From Caulobacteraceae bacterium (GTDB lineage: Bacteria > Pseudomonadota > Alphaproteobacteria > Caulobacterales > Caulobacteraceae): 60,948 nt of DNA. The notes beneath the pieces are model-generated. The model did not search any database and had not been told where the DNA came from. It worked only from the letters and a program-made list of their open reading frames with translations. The position numbers were made by a program, and so were the translations under genes. Positions 28,066 to 35,942 of this stretch are shown in pieces. Location of the stretch: the NCBI GenBank assembly GCA_947475465.1, contig CANJLK010000017.1, positions 1-60,948 on the forward strand. Direction: 5' to 3'. Each line of letters opens with the position of its first letter. Within the stretch, counting starts at the first letter, position 1.

Positions 28066-28173
28066 CAGCAGAAGAGAGGCGCGGCCCATCAGAGGGAACC
28101 GCTGCCGTTGCCTCCGCATTACCGCGACCGTCGCCACGTCGCGACACACCCGTCGCGCCGAAAGGGCCGTCCC

Positions 28174-28323
28174 ATGCTAGGCATTATCGCTATCGTTCTC
28201 GTGGTCTTGTGGCTGCTGGGCTTCTTCGCCTTCCACGTCACCGCGGGCGCCATCCACATCATCCTGGTGATCGCGCTGGTGCTGATCGTCCTTCACCTCC
28301 TGCAGGGCCGCAGGGGGCTCTGA
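28174..28323 (+). CDS. Lmo0937-type tiny membrane protein
   Basis: A 49-residue protein that is almost wholly two hydrophobic helices (IIAIVLVVLWLLGFFAF and IHIILVIALVLIVLHLL) and a short RRGL tail. This is the pattern of the Lmo0937-family small membrane proteins, often stress-linked but of unknown mechanism. ATG at 28174 with AAAGGG upstream. Codon use fits a real gene. Confidence 0.8.
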   Translation: MLGIIAIVLVVLWLLGFFAFHVTAGAIHIILVIALVLIVLHLLQGRRGL

Positions 28324-28335
28324 CCGCGTTGGCGG

Positions 28336-29244
28336 CTAATAGAACTGGGAGAGGGTGACCGTCTTCGCGAAGTCGCCGCCTCGTGCGTCGTCCTCGCGGA
28401 TGAAGATATAGAGCCTTCCACCGTCGACCCAGTTCATCTTCAGCTCATCATCGGAGTCGATCTGAAGCAGCAACCGCCACGTCGTCGCCGCCCGCTCTAT
28501 GGCGGGATCAGTTTGAGCGCGATAGTTTGGCGGATCCAGGCCGCGGGCAAGATGTTCACATTCAAGCGGCATCCGCGCCGGCTGTATCTCTGACGGATAT
28601 CCCCCGATCCGATGTTCCGGTGCGTCCCGCGGGACTGGCCGCCGCTCGATTTCCGCGAAGGGCGCCCAGGCCGCCTCGTCGGGGTCGTCGGCGATCTCCC
28701 GCGGATCCACATTCAACCAGTCGAGACTGGGCAATGACTGCGCCGGCAAGAAGGAGAGGAAACGCTCTGGATAGGGGACTCGCGGTTGGAACCTTTCCCT
28801 CGCGCTGGGTTCATCTGTGTAGATGAGTTTCACCAAATCGGCGCAGCCCTGCCGTTCGCCGTCGTAGAAGGCATGAATCCTTCCGGCGGCGGGCAGCCAG
28901 GACGGACCGCCCGCCGTCCGGATCTCCGCGAGGTCAATCAGAGCCAGGAACTCGCGCGGCCGTTTCTCTCCCATAGGCCAGTCCGCACCGGCCGGTAGGT
29001 CAGACGTTCCGCCCAGCCTCGAAGCGCCGGGCGTCGTCGCGGGCGCCAACCACAAGGTCGGCAGCACCATGTCTTTCATTCGGCTTCGCACCAGCGCGGC
29101 GTATGAAGAAGCGCCCGCAGCCAGCGCCTTCTCTCGACCTTTCGCCGCCCACGTCTGGCGCTCCGCCCGTCGTTCGCCCACGCCTCGAGCGAAAGAAGCG
29201 CCCAGGATCAACACCAGGAACAGGAAACCCGCCAGCCCACTCAT
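28336..29244 (-). CDS. DUF1963 (YwqG-like) protein with N-terminal membrane anchor
   Basis: A 302-residue protein. Residues 3-20 are one hydrophobic helix (GLAGFLFLVLILGASFA), then a charged linker, then a DUF1963 domain: LGGTSDLPAGADWPM near residue 80, REFLALIDLAEI, HRIGGYPSEIQ near 212, and the terminal LLQIDSDDELKMNWVDGG with LYIFIREDD. Family members are often immunity- or stress-like proteins of unknown activity. The promoter region has a LexA-type GTTC-N7-GTTC repeat against the -35 (29290-29310), so SOS induction is predicted. GGGGGA precedes the ATG at 29244. Confidence 0.82.
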   Translation of the reverse strand: MSGLAGFLFLVLILGASFARGVGERRAERQTWAAKGREKALAAGASSYAALVRSRMKDMVLPTLWLAPATTPGASRLGGTSDLPAGADWPMGEKRPREFLALIDLAEIRTAGGPSWLPAAGRIHAFYDGERQGCADLVKLIYTDEPSARERFQPRVPYPERFLSFLPAQSLPSLDWLNVDPREIADDPDEAAWAPFAEIERRPVPRDAPEHRIGGYPSEIQPARMPLECEHLARGLDPPNYRAQTDPAIERAATTWRLLLQIDSDDELKMNWVDGGRLYIFIREDDARGGDFAKTVTLSQFY

Positions 29245-29268
29245 ATGTCCCCCGACCTTTCACGGAAG

Positions 29269-29310
29269 CCTATACAGCGAGGGTCAGCGCGTCAAGAACG
29301 AAACAAGAAC
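29269..29310 (-). promoter_or_regulatory. Predicted SOS-regulated promoter: LexA box overlapping -35
   Basis: On the minus strand GTTC (29310-29307), seven bases, GTTC (29299-29296) reproduces the alphaproteobacterial LexA site GTTC-N7-GTTC. It abuts TTGACG (29295-29290), a good -35, with TATAGG (29274-29269) 15 bases on as a possible -10. The DUF1963 start codon is 25 bases further. Geometry fits repression of that gene. LexA binding is inferred. Confidence 0.6.
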
Positions 29311-29399
29311 ACTTCCGGAAACGCGCCCGGACCTCCGCAAATCCCCTTACGTAATCGCCCCGAATGGCGCCGGCTGTGTTCGGTGATTAGGTTCTCCCC

Positions 29400-29570
29400 A
29401 TGTTGAGAGCCGCGGCCTTTCTGCAGAAATCCCTCGAGGCCGAACTGGCTGCGCAGACCGCTGCGTCGTGGGAACGCCGGGCCCACTACGAGGCGCTCGC
29501 CGTCGCCTGGCGGCGGATGGCCGAGACGGCCTATCAGGACAATCTCCCGGCGCAACGCCTCGCTGCCTAG
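29400..29570 (+). CDS. Small helical protein, unknown function (56 aa)
   Basis: An intact 56-codon frame, ATG 29400 to TAG 29570, encoding an Ala/Glu-rich amphipathic helix-like protein (FLQKSLEAELAAQTAASWE and LAVAWRRMAETAYQD). Third-position GC bias matches real genes. The ribosome site is weak. It begins 90 bases downstream of the LexA-type box on the opposite strand, which could conceivably also affect it. No family recognised. Confidence 0.5.
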   Translation: MLRAAAFLQKSLEAELAAQTAASWERRAHYEALAVAWRRMAETAYQDNLPAQRLAA

Positions 29571-29633
29571 GCCTGGTTCACGCCGCGCGGCCGGCGACCT
29601 ATATGTCTCCTGAGCCTCAGGGAGACCGCCGCC

Positions 29634-30281
29634 GTGACCAAGCCCATGAAGATCGATTTTGTCTCGGACGTCTCGTGCCCCTGGTGCGTGATCGGCCTGG
29701 GTGCGCTGGAACAGGCGCTGGCGAAGGTCGGCGACCTGATCGAGGCCGACATCCATTTCCAGCCCTTCGAGCTCAACCCCGACATGCCCCCCGAGGGCGA
29801 GAACATCGGCGAGCACATCGCCAAGAAGTACGGCCGCACGCCGGAGGAGTCGTCCGGCACCCGCGAGATGATCCGCGCGCGCGCCGCCGAGGTGGGCTTC
29901 ACCATGGCCACCACCAGGGACAGCCGCATCTACAACACCTTCGACGCCCATCGCCTGCTGCACTGGGCGGGGATCGAGGGTCGTCAGGCCGAACTGAAGC
30001 ATGCGCTGTTCGAGGCCTATTTCACGAAGCAGCAGGACCCCAGCGACCGCGAAACCCTGATCGCCACGGCCGCCTCGGCGGGCCTGGACGCGGGCGCGGC
30101 GGGCGAAGTCCTGGACAGTTTCCGCTACGCCGGCGAGGTGCGCGCCGACGAGCGAAAGTGGCGGGAGGCCGGGATCAACGCCGTCCCCGCCGTGGTCATC
30201 AACGACAGGTACCTGATCTCCGGCGGCCAGCCGGCCGATACCTTCGAACAGGCGCTTCGCACCATCGCCGCGGAGGCGTAG
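29634..30281 (+). CDS. DsbA-family oxidoreductase (FrnE-like)
   Basis: A 215-residue thioredoxin-fold protein without a signal peptide, so cytoplasmic. The active site CPWC is near residue 15 (VSDVSCPWCVIG), the helical insert follows, and the cis-Pro loop is in AVPAVVINDRYLISGGQ near 190. FrnE and 2-hydroxychromene isomerase-like proteins act as disulfide oxidoreductases or in oxidative stress. GTG at 29634 is chosen because GGGAGA is well spaced; ATG 29646 is possible. Confidence 0.9.
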   Translation: MTKPMKIDFVSDVSCPWCVIGLGALEQALAKVGDLIEADIHFQPFELNPDMPPEGENIGEHIAKKYGRTPEESSGTREMIRARAAEVGFTMATTRDSRIYNTFDAHRLLHWAGIEGRQAELKHALFEAYFTKQQDPSDRETLIATAASAGLDAGAAGEVLDSFRYAGEVRADERKWREAGINAVPAVVINDRYLISGGQPADTFEQALRTIAAEA

Positions 30282-30303
30282 GGGCCGCCTCGGAAACTGG
30301 GCC

Positions 30304-30810
30304 ATGCCAGAGCCGGTCGTCATCGCGGCCTACGATCCGGCGTGGCCGCCGCAGTTCGACCTGATCCGCGCGGGTCTCGCCCGCGCCATGGGCGATGCCG
30401 CCATCGACATCCACCACGTCGGCAGCACGGCGGTCGCCGGCCTCGCCGCCAAGCCCATCCTCGATATCGACCTGGTCATCGCAAGCGCGTCGGCCATGCC
30501 TGAGGCCATCGCGCGCCTCGCCGCTGCTGGCTATGCCTACGAGGGCGAGAGGGGTGTCGCCGGCCGCCACGCCTTTGGCCAGCCCATCGGCCTGCCGCGG
30601 CACCACCTTTACGTCTGCGCTCAGGACAACCGCGAACTCGCCCGCCACCTTACGTTCCGCGACGCCTTGCGGGCCGATCCGAGCCTTCGCGACCGGTACG
30701 CCGCCCTGAAGCAGCAGCTGGCGGCGCGCTTCGGAATTGACCGAGAAGGCTACGCTATGGCGAAGACCGAATTCGTGGAGCGTGTCCTGAAAGGCAGCGT
30801 CGACGACTGA
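30304..30810 (+). CDS. GrpB/Dephospho-CoA kinase-associated family protein
   Basis: A 168-residue nucleotidyltransferase-fold protein of the GrpB (UPF0157) family: VIAAYDPAWPPQFDLIR at the start, HHVGSTAVAGLAAKPILDID near residue 38, with the GS and DxD-type motif, and RHHLYVC near 100. Function in most bacteria is unknown; related to minimal nucleotidyltransferases. It starts 22 bases after the DsbA-like gene and is probably co-transcribed. Confidence 0.9.
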   Translation: MPEPVVIAAYDPAWPPQFDLIRAGLARAMGDAAIDIHHVGSTAVAGLAAKPILDIDLVIASASAMPEAIARLAAAGYAYEGERGVAGRHAFGQPIGLPRHHLYVCAQDNRELARHLTFRDALRADPSLRDRYAALKQQLAARFGIDREGYAMAKTEFVERVLKGSVDD

Positions 30811-30818
30811 GCGTCAGC

Positions 30819-31772
30819 TCATCCCGCCGCCACCGCCGCGTCCAGCCGGTGCTTCGCCGCCACCAGCTGGTCGGCGGGCAGGGGCCCCTGCTTCGCCGTC
30901 GCGACGTTGGCGGCCAGGTGGTCGGGGTTGGCGGTGCCGACGATGGTGGTGGTCATGCCCGGGTGGCTGAGGGTGAAGCGCAGCATGAACTCCTGGCGGG
31001 TCAGGCCGTCCAGGATGTCGTCCAGCCCGGCCGCGTTCCAAAGGTCGAGGCGTCCGGCGAAGTTCGCCCGGCCCCGCTCGGGGATGCGGTTCAAGACCGC
31101 TTCGCCGCCGCTGGCGATGCCCTTGGAGACGCCGCCCCGGATCAGGGTGCCCGCGCCGGACGCCGCAGCCGCGCTGATCGCCGCCTCGTTGTCGCGCTCC
31201 AGGGCGGAATAGGGGATCTGGAAGACGTCGAAGACGCCCCAGGCGATCTGGTCGGCCAGGTGCGGCGGGGTGCCGGACATGCCGATGAAGCGCACCTTGC
31301 CCTCTTTCTGCAGGGTCCGCAGCTCCTCGACGGAGTCGTTGGCCTCCAGCTCGGCGCGGCTCGGGCTGATGTGGAACTGCACCACGTCGATGCGGTCGGT
31401 CTTCATGCGGCGCAGGCTCTGTTCGACGCCGGCCCGGACATTGGCCCGCGTGAAGACGTGGGCCGCGTGGGCCGGGACCTCTTCGCCATCGGCGCTGACC
31501 GGGCAGCCGCATTTGCTGGTCAGGATGAATTCGTCGCGGCGCGCGGAGATGTGGCGGCCGATCATCTCCTCTGAGGGGCCGTAGTCGGGCGAGGTGTCGA
31601 TGAGGTTGATGCCGGAATCGAGCACAGCATTGAGGATGACTCCGGCCTGGTCGTCGGTGACCTCGCGCCCGACGCCGCCCGCCCGGTTGCCGCGCAGCTC
31701 CATGGCCCCGTAGGCCAGCTTGGTGACGGTGAGGCCCGTGCGGCCGAGGACGGATGTGGGAAGGTCGGTCAT
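30819..31772 (-). CDS. Aldo/keto reductase
   Basis: A 317-residue TIM-barrel NADPH-dependent reductase. Catalytic tetrad: Asp and Tyr in LIDTSPDYGPSEE near residue 55, Lys in ILTSKCG near 85, and His in DVVQFHIS near 125. C-terminal cofactor-binding segment is TTIVGTANPDHLAANV. Substrate unknown. Start at 31772 with AGGAG upstream; the open frame runs further upstream but that part overlaps the divergent FAD gene. Divergent from the L-2-hydroxyglutarate dehydrogenase-like gene by 120 bases. Confidence 0.93.
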   Translation of the reverse strand: MTDLPTSVLGRTGLTVTKLAYGAMELRGNRAGGVGREVTDDQAGVILNAVLDSGINLIDTSPDYGPSEEMIGRHISARRDEFILTSKCGCPVSADGEEVPAHAAHVFTRANVRAGVEQSLRRMKTDRIDVVQFHISPSRAELEANDSVEELRTLQKEGKVRFIGMSGTPPHLADQIAWGVFDVFQIPYSALERDNEAAISAAAASGAGTLIRGGVSKGIASGGEAVLNRIPERGRANFAGRLDLWNAAGLDDILDGLTRQEFMLRFTLSHPGMTTTIVGTANPDHLAANVATAKQGPLPADQLVAAKHRLDAAVAAG

Positions 31773-31892
31773 GGCGAGGCTCCTGAGGTCGGCGGCGCGG
31801 GCGTGCGTCTTCTGGCACGGGCGGCGTGCGGGCCGCAAAGGCCAAGTCATCGCCCGGTTTCCAATCGCGCGCTTCCACGTTAGCCCTGGGCG

Positions 31893-33005
31893 ATGGCCGA
31901 GTTCGATTTCGATGCTGTGGTGATAGGGGCGGGCGCCGTGGGGCTCGCCTGCGGCTATGCGCTCAGCCGGCGGGGCCTGTCCGTCGCGGTGCTGGAGGCG
32001 GAGGCGCACATCGGCCAGGGCGTCTCCTCGCGCAATTCCGAGGTGATCCATGGCGGGCTCTACTACGCCAGCGGTTCGCTGAAGGCGCGGCTGTGCGTCA
32101 CCGGCCGGCGCCTGCTCTACAGCTTCCTCGAGAAGCATCACGTCAGCTACGACCGCTGCGGCAAGCTGGTGGTGGCGACCTCGGAGAGCGAATTGCCCCA
32201 GCTGGAGGCGATTCGGGTCCAGGCCCTGGCCAATGACGTGGAAGGCATCGCCGAGATGACGCGGGCCCAGGCGCTGGCGTGGGAGCCGGAGCTCAACTGC
32301 GTGGCGGCGCTGCACTCCCCGCAGAGCGGGGTCTTCGCCAGCCACGACTACATGCTCGCCCTGCAGGGCGAGATCGAGGCGGCGGGCGGCGCGGTGGTGC
32401 TGTCGACGCCGTTCGAAGGGGCGACCCCGCTGGACGGCGGCGGCTTTGCCGTGCGGGCGGGCGGCGCCGAGCCCGCCAGCCTGACCTGCCGCCAGCTGGT
32501 GACCGCGCCCGGCCTGTCGGCTCAGGCCGTGGCCGCGTCCATCGAGGGCTTTCCGCCCGCTGAAATTCCCAAGGGCCACTACGGAAAGGGCATGTATTTC
32601 CGGCTGACCGGCAAGGCGCCGTTCAGGCGGCTAATCTACCCGCCGCCGATCCACGGGGCGCTGGGCACCCACTACCGCCGCGACCTGGGCGGCCAGGCGG
32701 TGTTCGGGCCGGACCTCACCTATGTCGAGACCCTGGACTACAGCGTCGATCCCTCGGCCGAGGCCGGCTTCGTGCAATATATCCGCAAGTTCTGGCCCGG
32801 CCTGCCGGACGGGGCGCTGGGCCCCGACTACGCCGGCATCCGTCCCAAGCTGCACGGGCCGGACGAGCCGCAGCCCGACTTCCGCATCGATGGGCCCGGC
32901 CGCCACGGGTTGGATGGCCTGGTGGCCCTGTTCGGCATTGAAAGCCCGGGCCTGACTTCGTCGCTGGCGATCGGCGAAGAGGTGGCGGGAATGCTGGGCT
33001 TCTAG
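31893..33005 (+). CDS. FAD-dependent oxidoreductase, L-2-hydroxyglutarate dehydrogenase-like (LhgO)
   Basis: A 370-residue flavoprotein of the DAO fold. The Rossmann motif VVIGAGAVGLACGYALS is near residue 8; SSRNSEVIHGGLYY near 45 and KGHYGKGMYF near 227 are characteristic of L-2-hydroxyglutarate oxidase/dehydrogenase (L2HGDH, LhgO). Probably converts L-2-hydroxyglutarate, a malate-dehydrogenase side product, to 2-oxoglutarate with electrons to quinone. Ends on CTAG shared with the convergent asnB-like gene. Confidence 0.9.
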   Translation: MAEFDFDAVVIGAGAVGLACGYALSRRGLSVAVLEAEAHIGQGVSSRNSEVIHGGLYYASGSLKARLCVTGRRLLYSFLEKHHVSYDRCGKLVVATSESELPQLEAIRVQALANDVEGIAEMTRAQALAWEPELNCVAALHSPQSGVFASHDYMLALQGEIEAAGGAVVLSTPFEGATPLDGGGFAVRAGGAEPASLTCRQLVTAPGLSAQAVAASIEGFPPAEIPKGHYGKGMYFRLTGKAPFRRLIYPPPIHGALGTHYRRDLGGQAVFGPDLTYVETLDYSVDPSAEAGFVQYIRKFWPGLPDGALGPDYAGIRPKLHGPDEPQPDFRIDGPGRHGLDGLVALFGIESPGLTSSLAIGEEVAGMLGF

Positions 33006-34696
33006 ACTGGGGCCCCCAGGATCGTCGCCAGCGCCTCGGCGGGCGATGCGCCCTCAAGGTGAATCCGCGACCAGACGGCGAAGAACAGCAGCGGCCAGCG
33101 CACGCCCTCACCGCCGGCGCGGAAGCGGTCGGCCACGTCCGGGCGGATGTTGCGCAGGGCCGCGATGTCGGTCAGGCGCCGGGCGATATCCTCGGCGCGC
33201 GGCGCGATCCAGGCCTCCACCGGCACGGTGAAGCCCTGCTTGCGCGCCCAGGGCTCGGCGGCGGGGCAGGCGCGCTCCAGCCACTTGCGAAGCAACCACT
33301 TGCCGTAGCGCCCGCGCACCTTGTCCCGATCGGCCAGCAGGAAGGCGAATTTGGCGACCTCTGGGTCCAGGAACGGCGTACGGCCCTCCAGCCCGTGGGC
33401 CATGAGGCAGCGGTCGAGCTTGAGCAGCAGGTCGTTGGGCAGCCAGGTGGCGACATCGGCCCACTGGGCCTGTTGCAGGGGGCTGAGCGTGGCCGGCGCC
33501 TTGGCCTCGGCGCGCCAGCGCGCGAGGATCGCCGGATCCTCCTGCCGGGGCTCTGCGGGGCGCCCGGCAAGCCAGGCGGGCCTGAGCGCGCGGCGATAGC
33601 GGCCATAGCCGCCGAACAGCTCGTCGCCGCCCTCTCCGGTCAGGACGACGGTCAGCGTCCCCTTGGCCGCCTCGGCCAGCTTGTAGGTGGGCAGCGTCGC
33701 ATAGTCGGCCGTGGGATCGTCCAGCGCCCAGGCGACCTGCGGCAGGATCCGCCAGAAGTCGGCCTCGCCGAAGCTGGTCTCCCGCCAGTCGAGGTTCAGC
33801 GCTCGGGCGACGCGCTCGGCCTGGGCCCGCTCGTCCTTGGCGCCCGGCGCGTCGAAACCGCAGGTGAAGGCGGTCACCGGCCGGGTGTTCAGGCGCGCCA
33901 TGACGGTGGCGATCGCCGCTGAGTCGATCCCTCCGGACAGGAACAGACCATAGGGCACGTCGGCGCGCTGGTGCACCTTGACGCTGTCTCCAAGGACCGC
34001 GTCCAGCTTGTCGAGCAATCGGTTGCCGGAACCTTCGACGCCGCCAAAGCTCGGGAGCGGAAGCTTGCGTTGGCCCGACACGATCCGCCCGTCGCGCACC
34101 TCGACCACTTCGCCGGGCGCAAGTCGGCGCAGACCCTGGAACACCGTGCGGGCGCCAAGGGTGTAGTTGAAAGCCAGGAGCTCGCGCGCCGCGTCTTCGT
34201 CCAGGCAGCGCTGCATCAGCCCGGCCGCGAAGAAGGCCCGGGGCTCGGAGGCGAAGGCCAGGCCGCCGGCGTGCTCCATGATGTAAAGCGGCTTGATGCC
34301 GAACGGGTCGCGCGCCAGCCAGGCGCGGCCGTCGCCGCCGATCAGGCAAAGGGCGTACATCCCCCGAAGCCTGGCGAACGCCTTGCTGCCCTCGCGCGCA
34401 TAGAGGTGGAGCAGGGGCTCGAAGTCCGAGCCGGTCGCCAGGGCGCCCTCCAGCCCGTGGTCCGCGGCCAGTTCGACGTAATTGTAGATCTCGCCGTTGC
34501 CGATCACCGTGCCGCCGGCCGCGTGCAGCGGCTGCCAGCCGCCCTCCAGGTCGATGATCGAGAGCCGCGCGTGGGCCAGCTGGGCCCCCGGCATCTCTTC
34601 AACCCGCACCCCGTTGGGCCCGCGATGGCGCAGGGCCTCGATCATGGCGCTGGCGCGCGGATCGGCGCCGGCCAGCTGCCCCGCGATGCCGCACAT
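33002..34696 (-). CDS. AsnB-type glutamine-dependent amidotransferase (asparagine synthase family)
   Basis: A 564-residue two-domain enzyme. The class II glutaminase domain begins with Cys2 (MCGIAGQ), with RHRGPNG and NGEIYNY; the synthetase domain has the PP-loop LSGGIDSAAI near 252 and TGEGGDELFGGYGRYRR. Both sites look intact, so it transfers glutamine ammonia to a carboxylate activated by ATP. It is shorter than typical AsnB. It directly follows a GT4 glycosyltransferase gene (TAG then ATG), so it may amidate a polysaccharide sugar rather than make free asparagine. AsnB cannot be excluded. Confidence 0.88.
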   Translation of the reverse strand: MCGIAGQLAGADPRASAMIEALRHRGPNGVRVEEMPGAQLAHARLSIIDLEGGWQPLHAAGGTVIGNGEIYNYVELAADHGLEGALATGSDFEPLLHLYAREGSKAFARLRGMYALCLIGGDGRAWLARDPFGIKPLYIMEHAGGLAFASEPRAFFAAGLMQRCLDEDAARELLAFNYTLGARTVFQGLRRLAPGEVVEVRDGRIVSGQRKLPLPSFGGVEGSGNRLLDKLDAVLGDSVKVHQRADVPYGLFLSGGIDSAAIATVMARLNTRPVTAFTCGFDAPGAKDERAQAERVARALNLDWRETSFGEADFWRILPQVAWALDDPTADYATLPTYKLAEAAKGTLTVVLTGEGGDELFGGYGRYRRALRPAWLAGRPAEPRQEDPAILARWRAEAKAPATLSPLQQAQWADVATWLPNDLLLKLDRCLMAHGLEGRTPFLDPEVAKFAFLLADRDKVRGRYGKWLLRKWLERACPAAEPWARKQGFTVPVEAWIAPRAEDIARRLTDIAALRNIRPDVADRFRAGGEGVRWPLLFFAVWSRIHLEGASPAEALATILGAPV

Positions 34697-35725
34697 CTAG
34701 ATCGCCCCGTAGTCGGCGAAGAGGGTCTTCCACTGGGCCACCACGGCGGTTTCGGAGAATTCCGCCTGCACGCGGCCTAGGCCGCGTTCCGCCAACCGCG
34801 CGCCCAGCGCCCGGTCGTCCAGCATCCGCCGCACGCCGGCCGCCAGGGCGTCCGGGTCGTCGATGGGGACCAGAAGGCCGTCGCGGTCGTCCTCGATCAG
34901 GGCCTTCGGCCCCTGGCTCGCCGCGGCCACCACGGGCAGGCCGTGCGCCCAGGCCTGGATCACGACATTGCCCAGCGGCTCGTAGCGCGACGGGAAGACG
35001 CAGACGTCCGCCGTCCGGTAGAGGGCCGAGGGATCGGTCCGCCAGCCCAGGAAACGCACCCGGCCCTCGACGCCGAGGGCCTGGGCCATGCCCTTCAGCT
35101 TGGCTTCCAGGGGTCCGACGCCCGCGATCCAAAGATAGGCGCCCGGAATCTCGGCGAGCGCCTGCAGCGCGACGTCGTGGGCCTTGGATTCGTGGAGGCG
35201 GCCCATGGCCAGCAGCAGCGGGGCGCCTTGCGGCGTGTCGAGGCTGGCGCGGTCGACGGGCGCAGCGGCGGGTGGCGCGGCCGCGAAGTTAGGTATGCAG
35301 CGCACCCGCCCGGCCGGCCAGCCCTGGGCTACGATCCACTCGGCGATGTCCTCGGTGTTGGCCACCAGTTCATCGAAGTCGCGGTAATATTTGAGGTTGT
35401 AGTAGCCGCCAAGCCGCCCGATCCGCGCCCAGGGTCCCTTCGGCGTGTGGCGCGCGGCGCGGTTCATCCAGGCCAGCGCCAGCTTCGTCCCATGCACCTT
35501 GGCGTAGCCCGCCACGGCGGTCCTTGTCAGGATGTCGATGGGTCCGCCGAACGGCAGCACCTTGAAGGGCACGCCGGCGACCTTCAGGCGGGCCTGGCGG
35601 CCGGCGTGGGCGCGGATCGCAGCGGCTTCGTCCACCCCGGCGCGCGCCAGCGCGGCCACCAGGTCCACGAAGTAGGTCTCCGCCCCGCCGTCGCCGGCCG
35701 TTCCCAAGAGGTGAAGCACGCTCAT
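34697..35725 (-). CDS. GT4-family glycosyltransferase
   Basis: A 342-residue GT-B fold glycosyltransferase. N-terminal LHLLGTAGDGGAETYF is the acceptor-side Gly-rich loop; the C-terminal donor domain has LLLAMGRLHESKAHDVAL near 170 and VFPSRYEPLGNVVIQAWAHGLPVVAA near 250, with the E-x7-E motif. Probably adds a sugar to LPS, capsule or other surface glycan. Stop and the asnB-like start are contiguous, so they are translationally linked. The tRNA gene lies just upstream on the other strand. Confidence 0.92.
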   Translation of the reverse strand: MSVLHLLGTAGDGGAETYFVDLVAALARAGVDEAAAIRAHAGRQARLKVAGVPFKVLPFGGPIDILTRTAVAGYAKVHGTKLALAWMNRAARHTPKGPWARIGRLGGYYNLKYYRDFDELVANTEDIAEWIVAQGWPAGRVRCIPNFAAAPPAAAPVDRASLDTPQGAPLLLAMGRLHESKAHDVALQALAEIPGAYLWIAGVGPLEAKLKGMAQALGVEGRVRFLGWRTDPSALYRTADVCVFPSRYEPLGNVVIQAWAHGLPVVAAASQGPKALIEDDRDGLLVPIDDPDALAAGVRRMLDDRALGARLAERGLGRVQAEFSETAVVAQWKTLFADYGAI

Positions 35726-35822
35726 CTGCGCTCCAACCCTACTCGGTCAAGCCGTCGCGCCCAAGCCGCTTGAAGCGGTCAATTCGAAACCCTATAACCC
35801 GCGCCTCGCGCGGCGACCCCGG

Positions 35823-35899
35823 GGCTGGGTAGCTCAGATGGTTAGAGCGGTGGATTCATAACCCACAGGTCGGCGGTTCGATCCCGCCCCCAGCTACCA
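35823..35899 (+). tRNA. tRNA-Met (CAT)
   Basis: A 77-base cloverleaf. Acceptor GGCTGGG pairs with CCCAGCT, with G1-U72 wobble, D arm GCTCAGATGGTTAGAGC, anticodon loop TTCATAA with anticodon CAT, variable AGGTC, T arm GGCGG-TTCGATC-CCGCC and encoded CCA. The last anticodon-stem pair is A31-C39, a mismatch. It lacks the initiator C1-A72 mismatch and three G-C pairs, so it is elongator Met; a CAT tRNA modified to tRNA-Ile2 by TilS is the alternative. Confidence 0.9.
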
Positions 35900-35942
35900 G
35901 GGTCGCGCGCGAGTTTTCCCTTCCAGACGGCGAAGGCTCCGA

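Noticed and set aside
35823..35899. Initiator tRNA-fMet
   Set aside because: Starts with G pairing at position 72 by wobble and lacks the three G-C pairs next to the anticodon loop.
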